Shown here piece after piece: positions 1 through 50,793 of a stretch of 64,000 nt of DNA (within the stretch, counting starts at the first letter, position 1; the number at the start of each line of letters is the position of its first letter). The stretch comes from Halichondria panicea (lineage: Eukaryota; Porifera; Demospongiae; Suberitida; Halichondriidae). The stretch is from assembly GCF_963675165.1 (NCBI RefSeq), contig NC_087381.1, positions 2,108,001-2,172,000 on the forward strand. The letters are read 5' to 3'. Under the pieces are notes generated by a model. It had not been told where the DNA came from, searched no databases, and saw only the letters and a program-made list of their open reading frames with translations. Position numbers and translations under genes: made by a program.

Positions 1-15292
<15,292 letters not shown>

Positions 15293-15924
15293 CTTGGAGA
15301 CTGATGACTGATTAATCCTCATTCTCTTGTGCAGGTATATAATCTGTAAGTCTTATAGCTGCATAGCCTTGCCATAGTACATTTACATTAATAATACATG
15401 TACATAAAATAATTTGAAAAGACACATTCACTTACATTCAGATCAGTTCTTGATTCTTTGATTCATTTGGAATCTGTCTATCACATTGCGGTTTATATAG
15501 GCGGTGTCATAAAATTCTTATCTGGGATTGGCTTTGTTCAGTGTTCACTCAATGTCAGGAATGGAAGTTAAATTTAACCATAACACACCCCTCGAATTCT
15601 TCAGCAGTCAGTGCAGGAAGGCAAACTGGGACACTGCACAACAATAGGTCAACATAATTATGGAGGAGTAGTGGATGATGTTGATTGAATGCCTCCTAGA
15701 TAGAGCTGCATGCACAGCTCTACTTTACTACGAGTACATTGGTACCAGGACTTCAGTGAGCAAGGTGCATGTAGGTGCAGGTGCATGGACGATGAACAGA
15801 CTCCCATTGTTACCAAAGTAAGTAATGACAGTAAGTTAAAATTATTAAGAACATGTATCGGTGTTTTGGAATCCTTCATTCGATGGCATCCCACTGAATG
15901 AGCATTCAAAAGCAGTAGTTTGGT

Positions 15925-16472
15925 TAGCCTCAGCGAGACCAGGCCGATTAAAATATGGCCTGGTCTCTATTGCATGGGTGATAGTGCACATGCGCAAACT
16001 GAGTCACCCAGAATCTGGGTGACTCGTATACTTTATAGTAAACCTTTGTAAAATTATACCGTAAACTAGTTTGTTTACTAGTTTCTTTCCGTATTAATTT
16101 TAACAAATACTTGTCTCCTGTGAAACTGTGGCTTATATGCTCTCTATTGCGTTGTCGAGAAGGCTTGCTAGCTAGCTGTGGCCCTCTATGGTGTTGTCGA
16201 GAAGGCTTGCACACTAGTCTGAAGCCAGAAGAAGCTCTCATTTGTACAGAAACCAATTTCAAAACATCACGACCATCCGACCATCATAGAGGTAAATGAG
16301 AGCCTCTTTTGGTTTCAGACTAGTGTGCAAGCCTTCTCGACAACACCATAGAGGGCCACAGCTAGCTAGCTTCATAGTAAATAGTACATGGGCGTGTATG
16401 GACCACGCCTATGATTAATTACACATGCAATAGATACCAGGCCGTATTTTAATCGGCCTGGATTCGAGGCTA
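15925..16472. mobile_element. Mutator-like non-autonomous element 3 (9-bp target duplication)
   Basis: TAGCCTCAGCGAGACCAGG left end, CCTGGATTCGAGGCTA right end, and a perfect 9-bp duplication TAGTTTGGT (15916-15924, 16473-16481). It is close in sequence to element 2 and lies 630 bp upstream of the copy 1 signal exon. Confidence 0.82.
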
Positions 16473-16490
16473 TAGTTTGGTCAACAAACC

Positions 16491-17542
16491 TCAACATCTA
16501 TAATTATAGTCAAACACGTCTCCAAGGTACACGCGTACGCAAAGTGGGCTGTCCAGCACACATTCATGTACATGAGTTGATACTTCCCATCATTTGCTGT
16601 TTCCATTGAACCCAGTAACCATCGAATCTGAAACAAAGGCAACAAAGTTTGCAGCTCTAAAGCAAGTACAAGAGTTCTTAACGGGAAAGAAGTGGAGACA
16701 ATAAAATGTTGAAATATAATTATATACTGTTCGAGAGATTATCACGGATAAGGCACTAAGACAGGTATGTCGTTACTTTTCAAACATAATTATTGGTACC
16801 ATAATAACTATTATATTTCCTTATACATAGTCATTTGTAGGCTAAGGAGAAATTACTGGAAGAAAACCCTGAGTCCATCCAGGCTAATCTCAGCCACAAA
16901 GCAGTAAATTCTTTGTTTCACTACACGCTTTAATGGTATGAATGTATACCTGCATGTAAATGCATGAGATATATAAATTATTGATTATAATTATGACAAA
17001 CAGGGAGAAAGAGGTACAACGAATACTCTGAGAAGATTGTCTTGGTTACAAGATGCCTGCATGCATTGTGCCGGTGAGTATCAATGATTAAATTGCGTAT
17101 TAACTGCAGTTTCTATATTATAATTATGTTGACAGCATTGTTTCTTGCGTATGCTGCCCCCAACAGCATGTCGTGGATGAGACTAGATATGTTATTCCTG
17201 TAATTTTTCCTTAGCCTACAAAATAACTGTATCAAAGAATGCATAATATCAAGTATTATGTTTGAAATTGAAATGTGACGACATAATACCTGCATGTCTT
17301 AGTTCCTTAATGTCTCCGACAGTATCGTATGTTACTACATTTTGTTGTCTCCACTTCTTTGTTGTTTTAGAGCCGCAATTTTTGTTGCTTGTTTTTTAGA
17401 TCCGAGTGAATGGTTGCTGGGTTCAATGGAAACAGCAAATGATGGGAAGTATTAACACATATATACATGAATGTGTGCTGGACAGTCCACTTTGCGTGTA
17501 CGCGTGTGTGTACCTTGGAGATGCGTTTGACTAGATGTTGAA
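16491..17542. mobile_element. Foldback element with arms of about 150 bp
   Basis: The left arm (with CCAAGGTACACGCGTACGCA and CCCATCATTTGCTGTTTCCA) reappears inverted at the right (17400-17542). The middle contains weaker inverted matches. No transposase frame. Confidence 0.75.
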
Positions 17543-17640
17543 GTGAAGTACTGCTCGAAACAATAATGGAATGCTATCCAACATTATTGTGGCCTTCAAT
17601 TGCCCGGAATGGTTGCCTAAATCCGAGTGAATCTTTGCTC

Positions 17641-17862
17641 CAGGCTTCTTTGCTGTGATCCTAGTCCACAGTGCATATAAAACCCTGTTCTCAAATATTT
17701 CAGCATACCTCCAGTCTCCTGAGTTGCTGTGCTAGACAGTTTAATAAGTCATACATTATACATGATATTCATCACTATACATGCACTGCATTATATAACT
17801 CTTCTGGTTTCTTTATAATCATATCAGGTCACCAGCCGAGGGTTTGCACTTTAGTGCTCTAG
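17641..17862 (+). mobile_element. Dispersed repeat fragment (3' part)
   Basis: Tail portion of the same family, ending CACCAGCCGAGGGTTTGCAC...AGTGCTCTAG. Head and microsatellite are missing. Confidence 0.6.
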
Positions 17863-17949
17863 TATTAGTTTAAATGATGCATTGTGTAGAGTCTACATGC
17901 ATTCTCAAAAGTACAACAACAGAAAAATCAGCTATTTGCAGCTTTATAG

Positions 17950-18030
17950 TCTATGCAGTACCAATCGCTCTCCTCAAACGCACACGCACATTTCATGTGG
18001 CACCACTTGTCACAACCATCACACTGCAAT
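17950..18030 (-). pseudogene. PHD-finger-like exon fragment
   Basis: Reads CDGCDKWCHMKCACAFEESD followed by WYC, which fits the C-x2-C...H-x2-C...W-x-C part of a PHD zinc finger, with a splice-acceptor-like TTGCAG before it. No neighbouring exons were found. It could be a relic of a retroelement or of a chromatin gene. Confidence 0.45.
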
Positions 18031-18045
18031 ATATGTAATCCTACA

Positions 18046-18144
18046 CAGTAGACTCTCGCTATTCCGGCTCTGAAGTACAGCCACCTCAATATACCGGCGA
18101 AGCTGCACTGTCCCAAGGGTGACCGGATTAACGAGAGTCTACTG
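18046..18144. mobile_element. Pogo/Tigger-like MITE, 99 bp
   Basis: Inverted termini CAGTAGACTCTCGCTATTCC / GGATTAACGAGAGTCTACTG. The CAGTAGAC-type end with TCTCG is typical of pogo-group elements. Confidence 0.6.
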
Positions 18145-18269
18145 TAAAATCATTTCCCTCTGCTCCTTGTTTTCCACAGCAAGTCTCTTCTCATCACCTT
18201 AATTTGGGGTAAAATTGTACTACTGCATGGTTAGTATGAATATAATTATGTATCAGGGCACAACGACTG

Positions 18270-18715
18270 TGTATATACGTAGTCTCCGGCATCGCCAGAC
18301 TCAACATTGAAGAGTATATAGCTGTATAGCGGACCCCGCAATCTTTCCGTCTCTGCACGTCAGTCAAAGCGCTCCCACCAGGGCCAAACCACTGGTAGGT
18401 CAGTGCTACACCAGAGGCTTTTACAGTGAATATGACAGTTCTACCTGCTTAATTTTGCATTGCCATTGCTTGGTTGCATGCATATATAAATATATACATC
18501 AATTGCAGGCCCTGTTCAAAGACGATAGAAATATCTGCCACACAAACAAAAAATCAGATCAAACAGAAATGGTTACATTTTCTATATATAGTTGAGATCC
18601 AGCGGATCCCTCAATCTCTCTGTCACTGTCAGTAAGAGTGTTCCTAACAGGATCAATTAAACCCCTGGTAATTAACTCAATCCTCATTAGAGGCTTGGAG
18701 ATAATCATATACTCT
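18270..18715 (-). pseudogene. Two degenerate Ig-like exon relics
   Basis: Minus strand at about 18270-18425 reads VALTYQWFGPGGSALTDVQ, then after a frame change FNVESGDAGDYVY, the typical end of an Ig domain (DAGDYxC) with Cys changed to Tyr. A second, more decayed copy at about 18590-18715 has LTDSDREIEGSAGSQLY. Stops and frame changes rule out function. Confidence 0.5.
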
Positions 18716-18954
18716 TCATAATTAAGTATGTGAAGAATACAATTAATACTCGAAGTACACTAATTACTGAGGTGACAGTACTGCACTACAATAATAGTTT
18801 TGATGATTAAGTCAGGAGAGATAGAAAACCCTCTCTATAATTATAAGACAACCCTCTATGCACGAGGGACACAGCATGCACCCTCATGCATAGAGTAGCA
18901 GGGATTCCATTAACCACGTCTGTCTGTCACGTCACCATGGCAATCGAGAGAGAA

Positions 18955-19960
18955 AAACATGCTATAGCTAATGTCAGGAGTTCCGCAAGGAGGCATCCTA
19001 GGCCCACTATTATTTATCAACGACCTATACCTGAGTGCATTTCATCTAGCTGCCAATCTGTTTCTATTTGTGGATGACACAAGCTATAGGAAAGTGCATC
19101 CATTGTACTGAAAACCAACCAGAACTCCAAACACCAGTTGTCATCCCTTATTAGTGCGCCACATGGCCGGAACATGCAACTCAATAAAGCCAAATGTAAC
19201 GTGCTATATATATGTAGCACACCCTATAGCTGGCACTAATTATACACCCCAATATACACATGCACTACTCAGTCAACAATTCTCACCTCAACTGCTACAA
19301 AATAAAAATACTTAGGCTTAATTGTGCATAGCCAGCAACCTCTCCTGGTCACTGCATTATATGATTGACCTCATTATTATTGTCTATAAGGCGTACCGAG
19401 CTAGCTCTTAATCTCACATCCGACGTGCGATTTCTAACCAATCAGAAACCAGTACAAAGAAGTCAATACATAACCATATAGTTTGATCCCAAGTCACCTA
19501 CTGCTCCCAATTAAGTCTGCATGGAGACCAAATTTGATCAAGGCTGCATGGAGATAATCTAGAGGAGAGCGCCACCAAATTAATCCTCAATGATTACTCA
19601 AGCTCGTACTGATTGAGGCTGTCCAAATTGAAGCTACTATAACTCTATAACGTATAATGTACTGGTTTGAAACAAGACATATGTAAAGTCATTAAAGGAA
19701 CCATCGGAAAACTTCAACATTAGAGATCACTTACTGGTTACACCCGCTTCAGTTGCAACAAAGCAACAAACTCGTTGTGAAAGCCAAACACTACATATAG
19801 ATCTACAGAGCAAATAAACACTTTTACCTCAATCGTATAGTTCAAGGTTATGGAACATGATGCCCACCATGCATGCATGGACATCAGCGCACCACTAACT
19901 CTAATCAAGACTACCCTCTATCACTATACTTCTAGGAGCAAACACAATATAATGTGCAAT
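18955..19960 (+). mobile_element. Non-LTR retrotransposon reverse transcriptase relic
   Basis: Plus strand from 18974 reads SGVPQGGILGPLLFINDL, then LFLFVDDTS, the signature of reverse-transcriptase motifs 4 and 5 (VPQG..LGPLLF, FADD). Further on, in shifted frames, are MQLNKAKCNVLYI and YLGLIVHS..LSWSLH, which fit the end of a LINE RT. Many stops and shifts; dead. Confidence 0.75.
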
Positions 19961-20111
19961 ATGCATGTATTTGCAGATGCTCATAGCTTCACATGTAAAT
20001 AATTACTCTGTGCATGCGCAGCAGGACAGTTTACGGAGCAATATAGTTTTTATGCACCTTAATTTTTAAAGACTACAAACGATCACCTAGTATATAGTTG
20101 TAAATAATGCT

Positions 20112-20355
20112 AGGGTGTCATACAGAGGAGGGAAAGGGGGATACCCCCCTCTGGCTGAAATTTCCCTTCTCCCCTAAAATTTGCATTCAGGTACTATAGT
20201 ATATGCAAGAGTAATAACCCCAATCCACCTATAATTATGAATAAGACTATACCTAATAAACGAACATTTTCCAGGGGGCATGCCCCTCGGTTCCCCTAGC
20301 CGGCGACACACTCCGTGTGCCTTTATTTCCCTATACTTTAAAATCCTGACACCCT
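20112..20355. mobile_element. Small inverted-repeat element
   Basis: Short termini AGGGTGTCA / TGACACCCT enclose a C/G-rich inside (GGGGGATACCCCCCTCTGGC). It lies just downstream of the RTK copy 2 terminal exon. Confidence 0.5.
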
Positions 20356-20604
20356 GCATGAATACCTAGAAAGTACTCCTGTTTTAATAGAGCACCTATA
20401 GTAGACTTTTAGGATTTTTAATAATGATGGTTCTTATCTACTATATATAGGATTGATATCATACGTAGCATCAGTAATGGTCCGCGAGACTAGCGCACAC
20501 CGAGGCATAATAATAATAATAATTGGTTAAGCACAGGACAGCATTCTACTTATAATTATAGTTGTCTGCTGAATTGTAGTCATTTCTTCCCCATGTCACT
20601 GTTC

Positions 20605-39078
<18,474 letters not shown>

Positions 39079-39311
39079 CTTGGAGACTAAAGACTGAATC
39101 ATCGTTCTCCTGTGCAGGTATATAATCTGTAAAGTCTAGCTGCCTGGTTGCATAGCCTTAGTTTAATAGGCCGGTCATGTTTACACATTCACTTATTCAG
39201 TTCTCATTAGTGTATAGCGTACCAAAATCCACAAAAATGCAATATCTAGATAAGTGCGGCGATGTACCGAGGCCTAACCTGAGCCATGTGGATATTGCCA
39301 AGAGTTTGGCA
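39079..39311. promoter_or_regulatory. Shared divergent promoter region, RTK copy 2 / translin
   Basis: Only about 230 bp separates the receptor start codon (39078, minus) from the preferred translin start (39312, plus). An upstream in-frame ATG at 39177 would shorten it further. Both genes must use this interval for 5' UTR and promoter, unless a 5' non-coding exon lies elsewhere. The matching upstream region of copy 1 (15293-15420) has no translin, so that copy has a different upstream neighbour. No defined promoter motif was recognised. Confidence 0.45.
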
Positions 39312-41476
39312 ATGACTGATTTTCAAACCCAGGAGAGTCCTGCTGGTGAATGCAGCTCATCTGAGCAGGTAATTAACCTGTTCTCAGGTCTGCAGGAATT
39401 GTTTGATAGAGAGCAAGTCAGGAAAGAGGTACTAGTCACAGCTAGTAGATGTTCTAACTATTTTAATGATTATTATTCTCTAGAAAATCCGGACCGTGGT
39501 AAATGAGATAGAGCAGTCTACCCGAAACATCCACACGGCAATACAAGCTGCTCATCAGTGTACTCTCAAAGACGGTACGCTATCGAGGTGGGGGTGTGCC
39601 CTTTAGGAGTTTTCAACATATTTGTAATACACTAAAGTGCAAACTCTTGGCTGGTGACATGATTCCAGAGGAGTAATACTGGTATAATGCAATGCATGTA
39701 GTATGTGTATGACTGAGCTGTCTAGCACAGCAACTCAGGAGCAATGAAACTAAACCATACTAGCGGAGGCATGCTGAAACATTAATTTAAGAACAGAGAC
39801 ATGTACTGTGGACTAGGATCACAGCAAGAAGCTGGAGACTAAGAGAAGTATGGCTCCTCGAGTCCTGGTGCTATAGGATCCGGAGCCAGCAAAGAAGCCT
39901 CCTCTCGAGACAACAAACCAGTCACAATTCTAGCTTTCTACTTTAGTGACCCTTTTCCATTGTTCCTGGTACGGGATCACTTTAGCTGTAAATACATAGT
40001 CTACCTCGAATAAAGGCCGCGTGTAGTTAGCACTTAGCTTTTATTGACTAAATCTGCTGCTAAAAAACTGTTGCTGTAAATGCAGCGCTATGGCACCCAG
40101 GTGAGTAGATTCACTTGTCACGAACAAACAATTAACCAACGGACTACTATACCCGTGGCCGCCCACGCACGCCTCGAATAATTATATAGTTTCCCACTTT
40201 GTCGTCAGTTCTCTGCTATAAATAATTAAGGCCACACAAAATTAATATTATGTTTCACGGACTTTTAATCCCCCAAAACGGTCCAGTGTGGGCCATGAAT
40301 TTCATAATATCATTATAAACTACAAACGGAGTCACAACACACCACAAAAAGTACTTTAGCAAAACAGCTAGATCACGTGACACGTGTCACATTATGACCT
40401 AGACCACTAATAAGCATTCTGCAAAAAATATGACCTGGAAAATCTGTAAAACACCAAAAAAATTGTGTGGCCTAGTTGTAGCAATTAAGACCGATTGACA
40501 TAATCACTTGATAAATACCAACATGTTTTAGTTATGATGCATAATGGACTGTGAAATGACTTCACTATCAGCTGTGAAAACAATCCCAGGCTTTCTGAAA
40601 AATAATCACTCTACTCTATACTCTATCATTTTACATTTTATAGCACTAAAGGTGTGCCAAACATTTAAAACTGTTTTCCCCATAATCTACAGTTCCTGCT
40701 CTGTGCTTGAAGATAAGACCAATGTTTGCCGACCCTAAGAGACAGATTCAAACTCTTAAGGAGCTAATACCAAAAGATTCTTACTACAGGTATAATCAGG
40801 AGTGCATGCACTCCTGGTATAATGAATGAATGACTTGACTCTCTATATCAAAGGTCATTTACATTTGCTAGTAAATCGGCTTGTACTTGTACATTTACTT
40901 GTATGTAAGGTGCTTTCCCTTGTACTTGTTCCCTCGGTTGCTTGTAAATGGGTACTTTCCCTTTAATTGAGTCTACCAACATTTTTAACTAAGTCTTCAC
41001 TACGATACTAATTAGATCTGCCTGCCCCAGATTCAATGACCAATGGAAACACTCATTTCAGCGTCTGTGTTTCCTGTCCTCTTTCCTCGTTTACCTGGAG
41101 ACTGAGAAGCTGGCCACTAAACTAGAAGTGGCCACCATGCTAGGAGGTAAGGGTTGAGGAATAGTACAGTCATCATTATTATACATGTACATGTATAACA
41201 TGTGTATGTACACTGAATAAATCAACATGTAATTTGCATATAATTACACGGTTTTTCACTGTGTTCAAAACGGTTATAGCTGGGCTTTCGTTTGATTTTA
41301 AGTGCGTATTTTGGGAGAGAAAGCTGACATTCGTAGCAATAAGCTTAGCCTTCATTGTTTGACCTGTGTAATAGTGTGTCCCTCCTCGATCCCTCAGTTG
41401 AGGCCAAGGAAGATGATGGATTCCATCTTGATTTGGATGACTTTCTCATTGGATTACTCTTCATGACCAATGAACT

Positions 41477-41557
<81 letters not shown>

Positions 41558-42115
41558 GCGTGTGCGTGTGTGTGTGTGTGTGTGGGGGGGGGGGTATAAA
41601 ATTATGATCGACCTTTTAGGTGTATAATCGTGCTGAGGTTTTGCCCTAGCTCTTGTTGTGAAGTTACTCATTACTACATATCTGTGTTTTCTGAATGGAA
41701 ACAGTATTTTAAAGCTTCTTATTTACTGCAATGCTATAAAACCTGTCTATAGTGGTCACCCTATTAATTTGAACAGGTCATTGTTATAATACAGCCTGTC
41801 CTCAAAGTCTCCAATCATGTGTTTCGTGTTGGTGTGCTCAAGGGTGACCTCTATAATCTCACTACTGTATATATTGGCATTAATGTAGAAACCACTTTTT
41901 TTCCTTTGTAGCCTCGTCTTGCTGTGAACAGTGTCATTCTAGAAGACTACCAACGCCCACTCGCCATCTCAACCTTCCTCTCTGATGTCACAGCTGGCTT
42001 CAGACTACTCAATCTCAAGAACGATTTCCTGCGGAAGAAATTTGACTCTTTAAAGTACGATGTAAAAAAAGTAGAAGAAGTCGTTTATGACGTTTCTATC
42101 AGAAAGTTTAAGTGA
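39312..42115 (+). CDS. TSN: Translin
   Basis: Six coding exons: 39312-39428, 39484-39574, 40693-40789, 41031-41146, 41398-41477, 41912-42115; phases agree throughout. The protein has translin hallmarks in order: LFSGLQELFDREQVRKE, VVNEIEQSTRNIHTAIQAAH, YYRFNDQWKHSFQRLCFL, SSFLVYLETEKLATKL, GFHLDLDDFLIGLLFMTNEL, LAVNSVILEDYQRPLAISTF, RLLNLKNDFLRKKFDSLKYD and VKKVEEVVYDVSIRKFK. Known: translin is an all-helical nucleic-acid-binding protein that forms the C3PO RNase complex with TRAX and acts in RNA silencing and RNA processing. The start at MTDFQ gives a length near the family norm. The reading frame opens earlier, at 39177, which would add 45 unconserved residues. Intron 2 carries a dispersed repeat, and intron 5 begins inside a (TG)n tract. 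Confidence 0.95.
39629..40178 (-). mobile_element. Dispersed repeat in translin intron 2
   Basis: Runs from ACTAAAGTGCAAACTCTTGG to ACCCGTGGCCGCCCACGC, with the family core in reverse (GTAAATGCAGCGCTATGGCA at about 40077). It accounts for about half of the intron. Confidence 0.7.
41478..41591. repeat. (TG)n microsatellite at the translin intron 5 donor
   Basis: About 110 bp of TG/CG dinucleotides followed by a G run. The splice donor after FMTNEL is the first GT of the tract. Confidence 0.95.
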
Positions 42116-42274
42116 TTAAAACAATTTTAATGTTGTTTGTGTGGGAAATTACACTTTATGAATTCACTTCCTGTTCACCTCATCATGAATATCATTACTG
42201 TGCTAATTGCATGAGAAAAACTCAGTCGTCACTTTTTTGTGTATTAGCTAGCTAGCTAGAGCCACTCTCTAGCC
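42116..42274. other. Translin-SMAD intergenic spacer
   Basis: A 159-bp spacer between the translin stop and the SMAD start codon on the same strand. It must hold the translin 3' end and the SMAD 5' UTR. A GCTAGCTAGCTAG run lies just before the SMAD ATG. No clear promoter element was seen. Confidence 0.5.
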
Positions 42275-47876
<5,602 letters not shown>

Positions 47877-49215
47877 ACACACGTACACCATTCCTCAAAT
47901 CATAACTACTATACTCTATAATTATTATCCGAACAACGTTGCTACACACAACAATGTATTGTATTTCACTGGACAGTTTTGTTTTTCACAAAGTTACTGA
48001 CTTATTATAGTTTTGTATCTCAATAATTATTATTATTCACCAGATTTTTGTAAGTGATTATTATTATCACTTCTGTATACTTCATCAAGTTTGATATGAA
48101 TTTTCTTATTAACCGTTATAATTATGCAGGTGTTCAGAGGTCCTCTTGTCGGAAATTAAACGTTCCTTTTAGCTTTAATTCTCAAAATGTAATTAATTTT
48201 GATTACCATTAAGTGTATAATTAGTAAGACCCTCTAAATGTGCGGACTATATATAGTGGAGGGGGGAAGCTGAAGTGTTGGGTTTTCTATAGACATATCT
48301 GTTGTTAGGACATGACTGAGCTAGTTGAGAGGCTATAGCTATATGACTAGTGGCTAGGCCACATGGGGAGAAACTTCCTCCTGCCTCCCACGTATATACG
48401 GCATATCTATGAATGAAGCTTGAACAGTATGTATTAATTAATTAAAAGGACTTGTCTTTGTTTTAAGTTTTGTTGTGCTACCAATAAGATTAGATCATTA
48501 GTTTGGACAAAACCTGTGTTATGTATGCCTTCTTTGGTCTTCGAAAAGCTTCGCATGCTCTATAAAAATCTGTTCCAATTATATACCTTGATGATACAGA
48601 TATGGTTGGCATATATATAGACTGGAAACCACTAGCTCCCTTCACTGCGTTCATGGGGGTCGACTGGCAAGCTGCTGTGTTAAGAGTTGTCCCGTTGGAA
48701 AGCAATTACAACAAAATGCGTAATGCATGGGTGATATTGCTTCAGCCTCGAGAACAGACCGCCAGTGATGTACTTATAATTCGAGGCCAGATAAAATTTC
48801 GTGCAGTAATAGTTAGCGCGTGAGCAGTGGCACATGAATATTTGTGACATTAGCATTCTTGTGGGAGCGTGACATTCTTCACATATGCACTGGGACAACT
48901 CTCAACACGGCAGCTTGCCAGTCCCTAGAGCACAGTGAAGGGGAGTGGTTTTCAGTCTGTACTGCATAATTATAGTACCCTGATACTTCAGATTATGACG
49001 TTAGCGTTAGAAAAATAATGCTGCATAGTGTGCAATGATGCAGGAGTCATGCCGGCTAAGGGGGAATCTGTGATTGAGGCTTTAATTGGCCGGTGCATGT
49101 ATGTTATTTTGTTAGAGTAGAGCAGAGCATGCATGGCTACAATTATTCTTCATGCATAGCAAACGTCTGACACCCTGACACTATTTACCCACCCACCCAC
49201 ACACACATACCACAG
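47877..49215. other. Interval between the two SMAD MH2 cassettes
   Basis: No gene seen. It would hold the 3' UTR and polyadenylation site of the proximal SMAD isoform and act as intron for the distal one. A short piece around 48550-48580 matches the inside of the transposon at 38815-38850 (GCATGCTCTATAAAAATCTG). The 71-73 aa open frames at 48490-48900 overlap on both strands and resemble nothing known. Confidence 0.5.
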
Positions 49216-50440
<1,225 letters not shown>

Positions 50441-50793
50441 TTCATCCATTCTACTTTTTATATCGAACTTTGAACTGTAATTGTTAGTGTGTTGGGTTAT
50501 TTGTCACAGGCCAAGCGATCATTTAATCACTGAATTGTCATTCATCGATCATCACTTTTTGTAGATTTACAATGACAATGTATGTCTTGAGTTGTATAAT
50601 ATAAAGCTTAATTAAGAGCCGTATGTGAAAATGTATGGAGCGCCATAACATCAAATGAATAAGGTCGATGATGTACAATTCTTAGACATGAATTTTGTCC
50701 TCTATGGTGCTCCATAAAAATAAACATGCATGCCAGTACATATAAAACGTGCACTTATTACAATACACAACAATATTCAGTTTGTCAAAACAA
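50441..50793. other. Convergent 3' flanks of SMAD and membrane-protein gene A
   Basis: The SMAD (plus) and gene A (minus) converge here, about 350 bp between stop codons. The sequence just after the SMAD stop is recognisably similar to that following the SMAD tail fragments at 55739-55870 and 62508-62650, so this junction is the likely ancestor of the duplicated block. No further feature was seen. Confidence 0.55.

Larger units (their letters stand above)
15293..20604. other. Intergenic region between RTK copies
   Basis: No intact gene in 5.3 kb. Contents: a Mutator-like element (15925-16472), a foldback element (16491-17542), a dispersed repeat (17641-17862), a PHD-like relic (about 17950-18030), a pogo-like MITE (18046-18144), Ig-like relics (18270-18715), a LINE relic (18955-19960) and a small MITE (20112-20355). 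Confidence 0.65.
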
